14,363 nucleotides of DNA from Pseudomonadota bacterium (GCA_021823875.1 JAKAMD010000045.1:1-14363); one strand, 5' to 3'; counted from the first letter of the stretch, positions 1 to 6,924 are shown. The notes: generated by a model from the letters alone, not told the origin. Numbers and translations are program-made.

Positions 1-1
1 C

Positions 2-1117
2 GGCACGCCGGTGTTCGCGGTCAAGGGCGAGAGCCTGACCGACTACTGGGAGTACACCCACAAGATCTTCGAATGGCATGACGGCGGCACGCCCAACATG
101 ATCCTCGACGACGGCGGCGACGCCACGCTACTGCTGCATCTCGGCATGCAGGCGGAATCGGAGCCTGCGGTGCTCAATCACCCGGGCAACGAGGAAGAGG
201 AAGTTCTGTTCGCCGCCATCAAGAAGCGGCTGAAAGACAAGCCCGGCTGGTACACAAAGACCTGCAAAGCAGTGAAAGGCGTCACCGAAGAGACCACGAC
301 CGGCGTGCACCGGCTCTATCAGATGGCCAAGGAAGGCCGCCTGATGTTCCCGGCGATCAACGTCAACGACTCGGTGACCAAGTCGAAGTTCGACAATCTC
401 TACGGTTGCCGTGAATCGCTGGTCGACGGCATCCGCCGCGGCACCGACGTGATGATGTCGGGCAAGGTGGCGATGGTCTGCGGCTTCGGCGACGTCGGTA
501 AGGGCTCGGCCGCCAGCTTGCGTCAGGCCGGCTGCCGCGTGCTCGTCTCCGAGATCGATCCGATCTGCGCGCTGCAGGCGGCGATGGAAGGCTACGAAGT
601 CACCACGATGGAAGACGCCGCGGCGCGTGCCGACATCTTCGTCACCGCCACCGGCAATGTCGACGTGATCACGCTCGATCACATGCGCAAGATGAAGGAC
701 CGCGCCATCGTCTGCAACATCGGCCACTTCGACAGCGAGATCCAGGTGGCGGCGCTGAAGAACCTGAAGTGGAACAACATCAAGCCGCAGGTCGATGAGA
801 TCGCCTTCCCCGACGGCCACCGCATCATCTTGTTGTCGGAAGGCCGCCTGGTGAACCTCGGCAACGCCATGGGCCATCCGAGCTTCGTGATGTCATCGTC
901 CTTCACCAACCAGACGCTGGCGCAGATCGAAATCTGGACCAATCCCGGCAAGTACGAAAACCAGGTCTACACGCTGCCTAAGCACCTCGACGAGAAGGTC
1001 GCCCGGCTGCACCTGGCGCAGATCGGCGTGAAGCTGACCAAGCTCACTGACAAGCAGGCCACCTATATCGGCGTGCCGCAGGAAGGCCCGTTCAAGGCGG
1101 ATCATTACCGGTACTAG
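2..1117 (+). CDS. ahcY: S-adenosylhomocysteine hydrolase, 3' part (N-terminus outside window)
   Basis: Adenosylhomocysteinase: reversible, NAD-dependent cleavage of S-adenosylhomocysteine to adenosine and homocysteine in the cytosol, part of the activated methyl cycle. The reading frame is open from base 2 (GTPVFAVKGESLTDYWEYTH), so the true start lies upstream; about 100 residues are probably missing compared with the usual alphaproteobacterial length of about 470. Seen in the sequence: the bacterial-type insertion around EEEEVLFAAIKKRLKDKPGW, the substrate and NAD contact region NVNDSVTKSKFDNLYGCRES, the Rossmann NAD motif GFGDVGKGSA (about nt 482-511), and the conserved C-terminal KADHYRY whose Lys and Tyr reach the cofactor of the partner subunit. 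The frame is intact to its TAG and is followed by a clear intrinsic terminator. The downstream gene is convergent. Identity is essentially certain. Confidence 0.97.
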   Translation, partial: GTPVFAVKGESLTDYWEYTHKIFEWHDGGTPNMILDDGGDATLLLHLGMQAESEPAVLNHPGNEEEEVLFAAIKKRLKDKPGWYTKTCKAVKGVTEETTTGVHRLYQMAKEGRLMFPAINVNDSVTKSKFDNLYGCRESLVDGIRRGTDVMMSGKVAMVCGFGDVGKGSAASLRQAGCRVLVSEIDPICALQAAMEGYEVTTMEDAAARADIFVTATGNVDVITLDHMRKMKDRAIVCNIGHFDSEIQVAALKNLKWNNIKPQVDEIAFPDGHRIILLSEGRLVNLGNAMGHPSFVMSSSFTNQTLAQIEIWTNPGKYENQVYTLPKHLDEKVARLHLAQIGVKLTKLTDKQATYIGVPQEGPFKADHYRY

Positions 1118-1141
1118 GCCGCGGCACAACGCGAACGACAA

Positions 1142-1172
1142 ATGGCCGGGCCGATGCCCGGCCATCTTTTTT
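1142..1172 (+). terminator. Intrinsic terminator of ahcY
   Basis: A perfect 9-bp stem (ATGGCCGGG at 1142-1150 with CCCGGCCAT at 1157-1165), a 6-base loop and a run of six T (1167-1172), lying 24 bases after the ahcY stop. The T tract is on the plus strand, so it terminates ahcY. On the minus strand the hairpin is followed by only a weak T-rich stretch, so it would be a poor terminator for the convergent glycosyltransferase gene. Confidence 0.9.
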
Positions 1173-1195
1173 AGGGAGACGGCTTGCTCACCGCG

Positions 1196-2707
1196 TTAAG
1201 TTCGCGGTGGCACGATCACAATGACATAGCGTTGCGGTTTGCCGGGAAAGCGCCAGAAGTTTCGGGTGATCGTGACATCGATGGTGCGGCCCGGTCCGAT
1301 CGCCGCCGCTTTGGCCGCCGCATCGCGTTGGCAGCCGGTCTCTTCTGCGAAACATACCAGCGCGAGACCGTCACGTTTGAGGGTGACCGCGCCCGGCTGC
1401 GGTAGCTCGGGCAGCGCGCGCGGCGCGTCGGCGGCATAGGCGATCACGCCATAGGCCAGATCGGCATCGCCCCCGACGAAACGCAAGGGCTGCGGGGTCA
1501 GCGCGCGCCAGTCGCGCTCGACCTCCTGCGCCAGCAGGTTCGCCTGCGCCGAAGACGGCAATGGACCGGCGCGTTGCGCCAGAATCGCAATCGCCGGCGA
1601 CGCGATCAGCATGACGAACGGCAGCGCCAGCGCCAGGCCGAGGACGCGGATGGTATCGATCTCGCGCACCGTCACGGCCGGCGCCGACAGCAACAGCACC
1701 GGCAACAGCGTCCAGGCCGACATCGACCACAGCGAGGTGATCTCCACGCCGCCAAGCGGCGCGATCGCGGCCGGCAGCAAGAGCGGCGCCCAGAACGCCG
1801 CCGCCGCCAGCCGGCGCTCGCGTTCGGCCGGCCAGACGATGTCGGCGAGCATTGCCCGTTTGGGCCACGCCATGATCAGCGTCACGATCACCGGCACCGC
1901 CACATAACCGAGCGAACCGCCGAGATAGCCGAGCGCATGCGTCACGCTCGCCGACAGCGGTTTGGCGGCGTGAATACCAACCGCATAGGAAAACGCTGTG
2001 AAATTGTGCCGCATCAGCCAGACAAGGTGCGGCGAGAGCACGAGCAGACCGACGGCGATGGTGATCCAGGGCGCCGGCGAGCGGAAATAGGCGGCGCGGC
2101 GCCGGTCGATTAATGCCGCGACGGCAAGGCCCGCGAGCAGAAACACCGACCAGTATTTGCCGAGCATGGCAGCCGCCGCCAGCACGCCGGCGAGCGCTGC
2201 CCAGCCGGGCCCGCGCGTGCGACAGCTGCGCAGGAAGGCAAAGGTGGTCGCCGCCCACAACGGCAGCAGCACGGTGTTGACGTTGTATTTGAGCGCATGG
2301 AAGTTGAAGAACGGCACTAACGTCATCAGTGCCAAGCCGATGACGCGCTTTTCAATGTCCAGATAATCGGCCGACAGCCGCCACATGATCCACAGCGCGC
2401 TCGCCGGCATCAGCATGGCGAGCAGGTAATAGGACCACTCCGTCAACGGGAGGACATGGAACCCCAGCCAGGCCACCGCGGCGGCAAACGGCGGATGCTT
2501 ATAGCCCCAGGCCAGATCGCGCGACCAGGCGATCACCTCGGCCATGTCGTAATGCAGGCCCTGGCTCGATTTGGCCACGGTGCCGTAGAGCGTCCAGAGG
2601 ACGGTATAGACGGCGAGCGCCAAGAGCACGCTGCGCTCGCACCGGGCCGGGTCGATCAGCGCGGCGCGCAGGCGGGCGGGAAAGGCGTAAAGGCCGCTCG
2701 GAGACAT
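1196..2707 (-). CDS. GT39/PMT-like (ArnT-type) integral membrane glycosyltransferase
   Basis: Predicted polytopic inner-membrane glycosyltransferase of the dolichyl-phosphate-mannose mannosyltransferase/ArnT superfamily, which moves a sugar from a polyprenyl-phosphate donor to a lipid, glycan or protein at the periplasmic face. The 503-residue protein has a first membrane helix at about 26-45. A short loop with the acidic DMAE pair (D54, E57) and KHPP follows, the usual position of the catalytic Asp in this family. About ten further hydrophobic segments come next, and a soluble C-terminal part of about 110 residues contains two Cys. I chose the ATG at 2707; a TTG two codons upstream is possible, and neither has a strong Shine-Dalgarno sequence. 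It stands alone, convergent with ahcY and divergent from lepA across a palindromic repeat, so context does not reveal the acceptor. Family confidence is high; the substrate is unknown. Confidence 0.85.
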   Translation of the reverse strand: MSPSGLYAFPARLRAALIDPARCERSVLLALAVYTVLWTLYGTVAKSSQGLHYDMAEVIAWSRDLAWGYKHPPFAAAVAWLGFHVLPLTEWSYYLLAMLMPASALWIMWRLSADYLDIEKRVIGLALMTLVPFFNFHALKYNVNTVLLPLWAATTFAFLRSCRTRGPGWAALAGVLAAAAMLGKYWSVFLLAGLAVAALIDRRRAAYFRSPAPWITIAVGLLVLSPHLVWLMRHNFTAFSYAVGIHAAKPLSASVTHALGYLGGSLGYVAVPVIVTLIMAWPKRAMLADIVWPAERERRLAAAAFWAPLLLPAAIAPLGGVEITSLWSMSAWTLLPVLLLSAPAVTVREIDTIRVLGLALALPFVMLIASPAIAILAQRAGPLPSSAQANLLAQEVERDWRALTPQPLRFVGGDADLAYGVIAYAADAPRALPELPQPGAVTLKRDGLALVCFAEETGCQRDAAAKAAAIGPGRTIDVTITRNFWRFPGKPQRYVIVIVPPRT

Positions 2708-2757
2708 GGCCAAGCCTATGGCATGGCGGTTCCGGCCAGTCCACGCAGGTTTCCCCC

Positions 2758-2861
2758 GTCATTCCGAGACGGCGCCGAAGGCGTCGGGCCCGGAATCCAG
2801 AGCCGCCGGCAAGGCCTTCGGGATTTCCTGGATTCCGGGCTCGCTCGCGCCCCGGAATGTC
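2758..2861. repeat. Palindromic intergenic repeat, copy 1
   Basis: Nested inverted repeat between the divergent glycosyltransferase gene and lepA. The outer arms are GTCATTCCG (2758-2766) and a near-complement ending CGGAATGTC (2853-2861). The inner arms are a perfect 13-bp pair, GCCCGGAATCCAG (2788-2800) with CTGGATTCCGGGC (2828-2840). Smaller hairpins sit between the arms, giving a cloverleaf-like fold. A related element lies at 11703-11827 with the same outer and inner sequence style. It resembles the abundant GTCATTCCGGGG-type repeats of Bradyrhizobium and Rhodopseudomonas genomes, which I recall but could not search. It may be a non-autonomous mobile repeat, a transcription-end structure, or both. 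Confidence 0.8.
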
Positions 2862-2909
2862 CGGGGAGATCGCTTGAAGCGCCCCAATCCGGGTGTTATC
2901 TGCCGCGCC

Positions 2910-4715
2910 ATGACGTCAGTCCCGATCCAGAACATCCGCAATTTCTCCATTGTCGCGCATATCGACCACGGCAAGTCCACGCTTGCCGACCGCCTGATCC
3001 AGCTCACCGGCGGGCTCGAGGCGCGCGAGATGAAGGAGCAGGTGCTCGATTCCATGGATATCGAGCGCGAGCGCGGCATCACCATCAAGGCGCAGACCGT
3101 GCGCCTGAAATACCGCGCGCGCGACGGCAAGGACTACATCCTCAACCTGATCGACACCCCCGGCCATGTCGACTTCGCCTATGAGGTGAACCGGTCGCTG
3201 GCCGCCTGCGAAGGCTCACTCCTGGTGGTCGACGCCAGCCAGGGCGTCGAGGCCCAAACCTTGGCCAACGTCTACCAGGCGCTCGACAACAATCACGAGA
3301 TCGTCCCGGTGCTGAACAAGATCGACCTGCCGGCGGCCGAGCCGGAGAAGGTCAAGCAGCAGATCGAGGACGTGATCGGGCTCGACGCCTCGGACGCCAT
3401 CGGCATTTCCGCCAAGACCGGACTGAATATCGACCAGGTGCTGGAGGCGATCGTCACCCGCCTGCCGCCGCCCAAGGGCGATCGCGACGCCACGCTCAAG
3501 GCGCTGCTGGTCGACAGCTGGTACGACGTCTATCTCGGCGTAGTGGTGCTGGTGCGCATTGTCGACGGCATGCTCAAGAAGGGCGACCGCATCCGCATGA
3601 TGGGCACCAACGCGGCCTATGACGTCGACCGCGTCGGCGTGTTCACGCCCAAGCTCACGCCGGTGGACGAGCTCGGCCCCGGCGAGATCGGCATGCTCAC
3701 CGCCTCGATCAAGGAAGTGGCCGACACCCGCGTCGGCGACACCATCACCGACGACCGCAAGCCGGTCGACAAGCCGCTGCCCGGGTTCCGTCCGGCCATC
3801 CCTGTGGTGTTCTGCGGTCTGTTCCCGGTCGATGCTGCGCAGTTCGAGGACTTGCGCGCCGCCATGGGCAAGCTGCGCCTCAATGACGCGAGCTTCACCT
3901 ACGAGATGGAGACTTCGGCCGCGCTCGGCTTCGGCTTCCGCTGCGGCTTCCTCGGCCTGTTGCACCTGGAGATCATCGAGGAGCGGCTGGCGCGCGAATT
4001 CAATCTCGACCTGATCGCGACCGCGCCCTCGGTCATCTACAAGATCAAACTGCGCGACGGCCGCGATCTCGACATCCACAATCCGGTCGATATGCCGGAT
4101 CCCAACCACATTGAAGAGATGCACGAGCCCTGGATCGAGGCGACGATCCTCACGCCCGATGAATATCTCGGCGCCGTGCTCAAGCTGTGCCAGGACCGCC
4201 GCGGCGAGCAGAAAGAGCTCACCTATGTCGGCAACCGCGCCATGGTGAAATACGACCTGCCGCTCAACGAGGTGGTGTTCGATTTCTACGACCGGCTGAA
4301 GTCGGTATCGCGCGGCTACGCCTCGTTCGATTATCACCTGACCGACTACAAGCCGGCCGATCTGGTGAAGCTGCAGATGCTGGTGAACGGCGAGCCAGTC
4401 GATGCGCTGGCCATGCTGGTGCATCGTACCCGCGCGGAGACGCGCGGCCGCGCCATGGCGGAGAAGCTGAAGGAGCTGATCCCGCCGCACATGTTCCAGG
4501 TGCCGATCCAGGCGGCGATCGGCGGCAAGATCATCGCGCGCGAAACCGTGCGCGCCTTCCGCAAGGACGTCACCGCCAAGTGCTACGGCGGCGACGCCAC
4601 CCGCAAGCGCAAACTTCTGGAAAAGCAGAAGGAAGGCAAGAAGCGCATGCGCCAGTTCGGCAAGGTCGACATCCCGCAGGAGGCGTTCATCGCCGCCCTG
4701 AAGGTGGATGTGTGA
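2910..4715 (+). CDS. lepA: Elongation factor 4 (LepA), ribosome-associated GTPase
   Basis: LepA/EF4 is a translational GTPase, proposed to act on stalled or mistranslocated ribosomes or in ribosome biogenesis. The 601-residue length from ATG 2910 matches the family (about 600). GTPase motifs are intact: G1 AHIDHGKST (16-24), G2 RGITIKAQ (from 55), G3 DTPGH (82-86), G4 NKID (136-139) and a later SAK. The C-terminal domain specific to LepA is present and ends GKVDIPQEAFIAALKVDV. The frame is open further upstream to 2706, but that part falls in the palindromic repeat and has no family similarity, so I reject it. No good Shine-Dalgarno sequence precedes the ATG. The notable point lies outside the gene: pieces of its 3' end recur at 5059-5186 and 5612-5661. 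Confidence 0.97.
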   Translation: MTSVPIQNIRNFSIVAHIDHGKSTLADRLIQLTGGLEAREMKEQVLDSMDIERERGITIKAQTVRLKYRARDGKDYILNLIDTPGHVDFAYEVNRSLAACEGSLLVVDASQGVEAQTLANVYQALDNNHEIVPVLNKIDLPAAEPEKVKQQIEDVIGLDASDAIGISAKTGLNIDQVLEAIVTRLPPPKGDRDATLKALLVDSWYDVYLGVVVLVRIVDGMLKKGDRIRMMGTNAAYDVDRVGVFTPKLTPVDELGPGEIGMLTASIKEVADTRVGDTITDDRKPVDKPLPGFRPAIPVVFCGLFPVDAAQFEDLRAAMGKLRLNDASFTYEMETSAALGFGFRCGFLGLLHLEIIEERLAREFNLDLIATAPSVIYKIKLRDGRDLDIHNPVDMPDPNHIEEMHEPWIEATILTPDEYLGAVLKLCQDRRGEQKELTYVGNRAMVKYDLPLNEVVFDFYDRLKSVSRGYASFDYHLTDYKPADLVKLQMLVNGEPVDALAMLVHRTRAETRGRAMAEKLKELIPPHMFQVPIQAAIGGKIIARETVRAFRKDVTAKCYGGDATRKRKLLEKQKEGKKRMRQFGKVDIPQEAFIAALKVDV

Positions 4716-4777
4716 GCGCCGTTGCGCGCTGACCTGCCGAACCCAACTCTCCATAAAAACGACATCAGGGAAATCAA

Positions 4778-5056
4778 ATGGATACAGCGCTTCGCGCCTT
4801 CTATCACGTGCCCATCCTCGGCTGGCTCACCAAAGACGCCGTGCACGGTGCGCCGGACGCCAAATATTATTTCGTCATCAACATCCTCATCTTCTATGCG
4901 TTTCTGGTGTATTTGATCGGCTATCCATTTTTGATTGTCACCGCGCTAACAGCAACGGGCCTGGCCCTGACGTCAATCGTCACGTTGACGGCGGTAGACC
5001 TCGTCGACAACAGCCTTCGGGCACGGCGCTACCGCCGCGAGCAGCGCAGAAAATAG
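4778..5056 (+). CDS. Small membrane protein of unknown function (first gene after lepA)
   Basis: Predicted 92-residue inner-membrane protein that I do not recognise. AGGGA at 4767-4771 sits six bases before the ATG, a good ribosome binding site, so this is probably a real gene. It has an N-terminal soluble stretch (1-30) with aromatic residues, then two hydrophobic segments: a long one at about 31-56 (VINILIFYAFLVYLIGYPFL) and one at about 57-73. The tail is strongly basic (RARRYRREQRRK), which predicts a cytoplasmic C-terminus by the positive-inside rule. The gene starts 62 bases after lepA, and its TAG falls immediately before a decayed copy of the lepA 3' end (5059-5186). It shows no similarity to the next small gene. 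Function cannot be inferred. Confidence 0.65.
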   Translation: MDTALRAFYHVPILGWLTKDAVHGAPDAKYYFVINILIFYAFLVYLIGYPFLIVTALTATGLALTSIVTLTAVDLVDNSLRARRYRREQRRK

Positions 5057-5058
5057 TC

Positions 5059-5186
5059 GAGGACGTCGCCGCGAAGTGCGCCGGCGGCGACGCCACGCGC
5101 AAGCCGTGTCAGCCGCTATCCGGGATCGGAAAGGCCGACATCCAGCGAGGCGCGCCTTCATCGCCGCGCTGAAGGTGGATGTGTGA
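5059..5186 (+). pseudogene. Remnant 1: decayed second copy of the lepA 3' end
   Basis: Three blocks align in order with lepA codons near its stop. Bases 5059-5103 match 4563-4607 at 39 of 45 positions. Bases 5126-5143 match 4657-4674 at 16 of 18. Bases 5157-5186 match 4686-4715 at 29 of 30, including the same TGA; the single difference is synonymous (GCC/GCG). In translation this gives EDVAAKCAGGDATRK and, after a frame change, FIAALKVDV-stop, against KDVTAKCYGGDATRK and FIAALKVDV-stop in LepA. The stretch between the first two blocks is shortened by about 27 bases and unrecognisable. There is no gene here; it is a relic of a duplicated gene end, lying between two small membrane-protein genes. 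Confidence 0.88.
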
Positions 5187-5259
5187 CGTGAAGCGTCAGA
5201 CATTGGGCTGGGACGGATGTATAGTTGAACACTATGCAGCCGTTAAAAGGGGGCGGGCC

Positions 5260-5613
5260 ATGGTATTGATCTGGACGGGGCGCGGCATTCTGGTGTTTTT
5301 TATCTTCATTGCGATGGTGGTCCTGTCGATGGTTTTCACCATCACGGAAAGCGTGACGCGTTACGGCCTGACGGATAATCAAGGCCTCAACCTGACGGTC
5401 GCCATCGCGGCGCTGCTGTCCGCGATCGTGACCTTCCCGATGGGCCGGTTGTTTATGAAGCAGCCGCGGGAAAAAACGATCACCGATTCGCGCACGGGAC
5501 AGGCTTACATCGTGCAAACCCGCGATACATTTATTTGGATCGACGTGACCTACTGGTCTTACATCTTCGTCGTGATTGCCGTGATCATGGCGGTCATGGT
5601 GTTCATTTTCTAG
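5260..5613 (+). CDS. Small three-helix membrane protein of unknown function (second gene after lepA)
   Basis: Predicted 117-residue inner-membrane protein of unknown function beginning MVLIWTGRGILVFF. The frame is open from an ATG at 5179, but that codon lies inside the lepA remnant. The ATG at 5260 has AAAAGGGGG six bases upstream and begins a typical short membrane protein, so I take 5260. Hydrophobic segments lie at about 9-27, 45-65 and 99-117, the last forming the C-terminus (SYIFVVIAVIMAVMVFIF). Between the second and third is a polar loop with KQPREKTITDSRTGQAY. The stop TAG (5611-5613) overlaps the start of the second lepA remnant, at the position of a CAG codon in lepA. It does not resemble the preceding small gene. 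It resembles the general class of WxGRG/WRGWG-start small membrane proteins, an impression only. Confidence 0.65.
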   Translation: MVLIWTGRGILVFFIFIAMVVLSMVFTITESVTRYGLTDNQGLNLTVAIAALLSAIVTFPMGRLFMKQPREKTITDSRTGQAYIVQTRDTFIWIDVTYWSYIFVVIAVIMAVMVFIF

Positions 5614-5661
5614 TTCGGCAAGGCCGGCATCCCGCGGGAGGCTTTCACCGCGGCGGCCTGA
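5612..5661 (+). pseudogene. Remnant 2: second decayed copy of the lepA 3' end
   Basis: Bases 5612-5651 align with lepA 4654-4693 at 35 of 40 positions without gaps. Translated in the lepA frame, it reads FGKAGIPREAFTAA against FGKVDIPQEAFIAA. The lepA CAG codon before it is TAG here, the stop of the upstream small gene. The match fades after 5651, but a TGA closes the frame at 5659-5661. It shares with remnant 1 a C where lepA has T (5624, 5135 and 4666), so the two relics may share ancestry or keep an older base. It ends only five bases before the stop of the convergent ATP-grasp gene. Confidence 0.82.
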
Positions 5662-5666
5662 TCCGG

Positions 5667-6638
5667 TTAGGTCGCTTCGCTCACCGTCTCGTCGCCTTTG
5701 ATCGTCGACGCCGGATCGAGCGCGGCATCGAGAACGGCGCGGTGGAGCGGCCATTCGCCGGGGTCGTCGAGCCAGCCGAACTGGCCGTTCGGGTTGACCT
5801 CCAGAAACGTCAACTGCTGCTCGCCTGCCAGGAAATCGAGCCGGCCGAAGCGAAGGCCCAAGCGTTTCATATAGGCCGTGATGCGCTCCTGATCGTTGGC
5901 CGCCAAAGCCCGCGGACGCCATTGGTCGCGATCGCTGTCGGTCAATGTCCGCCAGTCCTCCACGCCAAGCTCCGCCCGCGTCATGCGCATTTCGAACCCG
6001 AAGCAGCGCCCGTTGACGTAGAGAACCGTCGCGTCGCGCACGCCCTCGCCGATGTCTTGAATGAGCCAGGGGAAGTCGGGCGAAAGACGCTCGGTGTCCA
6101 CCGCGCGCACGAAAATATAGCGGTCGCGTCGCAATCCGAGCGGCTCGGGGACGAAACGCTTGACCATGCGTTTGCCGGCGGGCCATCGGAACCCCCATCC
6201 GACCGACCAGTCCGGAACCACGAAGAATTCGCTGGCCACCCGCATCTGCGCGAGCCGGCCGACGCGGCGCGGCGCCGACGGCTCGATCAGCCGCAAGCGC
6301 CGCCGCGCGCGTGCCCATTCGGCAATTTCCCGGACGATGGCATGCAGTTCGGCCTCGGTGGCGGCCCGATCCTCCGCCGTTCCGCCGCGCCATTCCGGCG
6401 TATCCTGCAGCGACGGACGCCGCCACAGGCATGCCGAAACATCTTCGGAATTGACCGTGCGTTCGGAGGGGTCGCGAATGGCGAAGCCCGAAGGCGTCCA
6501 GGCGAACCGGTAATCGAGCCACAAATCTATATTGAAACGGAAAACCGGCTGGCGGCTTTCCGCACACAGATGAACAAGAACATCCGCCGTCCCATCAATG
6601 CTGTTGGTGAGAAGCAGGAGCAAGGACGGTTCACACAA
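5667..6638 (-). CDS. ATP-grasp RiPP ligase, graspetide (MvdD/TgnB-like) maturase
   Basis: Predicted ATP-dependent ligase of the RimK-like ATP-grasp superfamily, closest in pattern to graspetide maturases that join Ser/Thr or Lys side chains to Asp/Glu side chains of a precursor peptide by ester or amide bonds. Seen over 323 residues: N-terminal LLLLLTNSIDGTADV (6-20), the FRFNID motif (33-38), LWRRP near 71 (the VWYRRP-like motif of this family), and the ATP-grasp core with MVKRF. Later come GVRDATVLYVNGRCFGFEM and RLDFL (D268), then FLEVNPNGQFGWLD (278-291), with D268, E280 and N282 as expected Mg-ATP ligands. The start is uncertain: TTG 6638 is the most upstream option because an in-frame TAA precedes it by three codons, and it lacks a clear ribosome binding site, so it may be translationally coupled to the precursor-like gene 22 bases upstream. 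The product is unknown. Confidence 0.83.
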   Translation of the reverse strand: MCEPSLLLLLTNSIDGTADVLVHLCAESRQPVFRFNIDLWLDYRFAWTPSGFAIRDPSERTVNSEDVSACLWRRPSLQDTPEWRGGTAEDRAATEAELHAIVREIAEWARARRRLRLIEPSAPRRVGRLAQMRVASEFFVVPDWSVGWGFRWPAGKRMVKRFVPEPLGLRRDRYIFVRAVDTERLSPDFPWLIQDIGEGVRDATVLYVNGRCFGFEMRMTRAELGVEDWRTLTDSDRDQWRPRALAANDQERITAYMKRLGLRFGRLDFLAGEQQLTFLEVNPNGQFGWLDDPGEWPLHRAVLDAALDPASTIKGDETVSEAT

Positions 6639-6660
6639 ACGGCGGCGTTAGCGTCACGGC

Positions 6661-6909
6661 TCAATCGAACCGGCAATCAGGGACGGTATCCTTGCCGTTT
6701 CTAGTCTGGGCCATGACCGTGTCACAGGTCGCGGTGTTGGTGGCCAAATTCAGGCTCGCCGCAGTCCCGCTTTGCTGGAGAGCCCAATCGTAGGAGACCT
6801 CGCCGAGATCGACGACACGGGAAGGCTGCGCCAATGACATCGGCGTTACGTCAACCGCGGGTGAGCCGGAGACTGCATTCAAAATCAGAACGGCAGCGGA
6901 TATCGACAT
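6661..6909 (-). CDS. Candidate graspetide precursor peptide (82 aa)
   Basis: Small protein directly upstream of the ATP-grasp ligase on the same strand, ending 22 bases before it. Length (82), position and translation signal (TAAGGAGG, 7-base spacer) fit a RiPP precursor. Residues 1-48 form a candidate leader containing VVDLGEVSYDWALQQ. The C-terminal part is rich in Thr, Asn and Asp and carries two DTV triplets (63-65 and 74-76) enclosed by Cys62 and Cys79, ending PDCRFD. Thr hydroxyls and Asp carboxylates are the side chains a graspetide ligase would need. It lacks the classic microviridin core, and no leader motif is recognised with certainty. The first 18 residues are hydrophobic (AAVLIL) without a basic start, so a secreted small protein is the main alternative. 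Assignment as precursor is inference from context plus composition. Confidence 0.6.
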   Translation of the reverse strand: MSISAAVLILNAVSGSPAVDVTPMSLAQPSRVVDLGEVSYDWALQQSGTAASLNLATNTATCDTVMAQTRNGKDTVPDCRFD

Positions 6910-6916
6910 CGTGCGA

Positions 6917-6924
6917 CCTCCTTA
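6917..6924 (-). promoter_or_regulatory. Strong ribosome binding site of the precursor-like gene
   Basis: The minus strand reads TAAGGAGG, an essentially perfect anti-16S match, seven bases before the ATG at 6909. It fixes the start of the 82-residue peptide and suggests high expression relative to the following ligase, which has no such site. That is the ratio expected for a precursor and its enzyme. Confidence 0.85.

Noticed and set aside
2706..2909. In-frame N-terminal extension of lepA by 68 codons.
   Set aside because: It lies in the palindromic repeat, has no similarity to LepA, and the protein from 2910 already has the full family length and start.
3216..4754. A long minus-strand frame of 512 codons opposite lepA.
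   Set aside because: It is the antisense shadow of a highly conserved GC-rich gene; its His/Asp/Val-rich composition is typical of such shadows.
5179..5262. ATG at 5179 as start of the second small membrane protein.
   Set aside because: It falls inside the lepA remnant, has no ribosome site, and the ATG at 5260 has a good one and begins directly before the first membrane helix.
5158..6567. A 469-codon minus-strand frame covering the ATP-grasp gene in another phase.
   Set aside because: It runs through a small gene on the other strand and through remnant DNA, has shadow-like Arg/Ala/Gly composition, and conflicts with the clear ATP-grasp motifs of the neighbouring phase.
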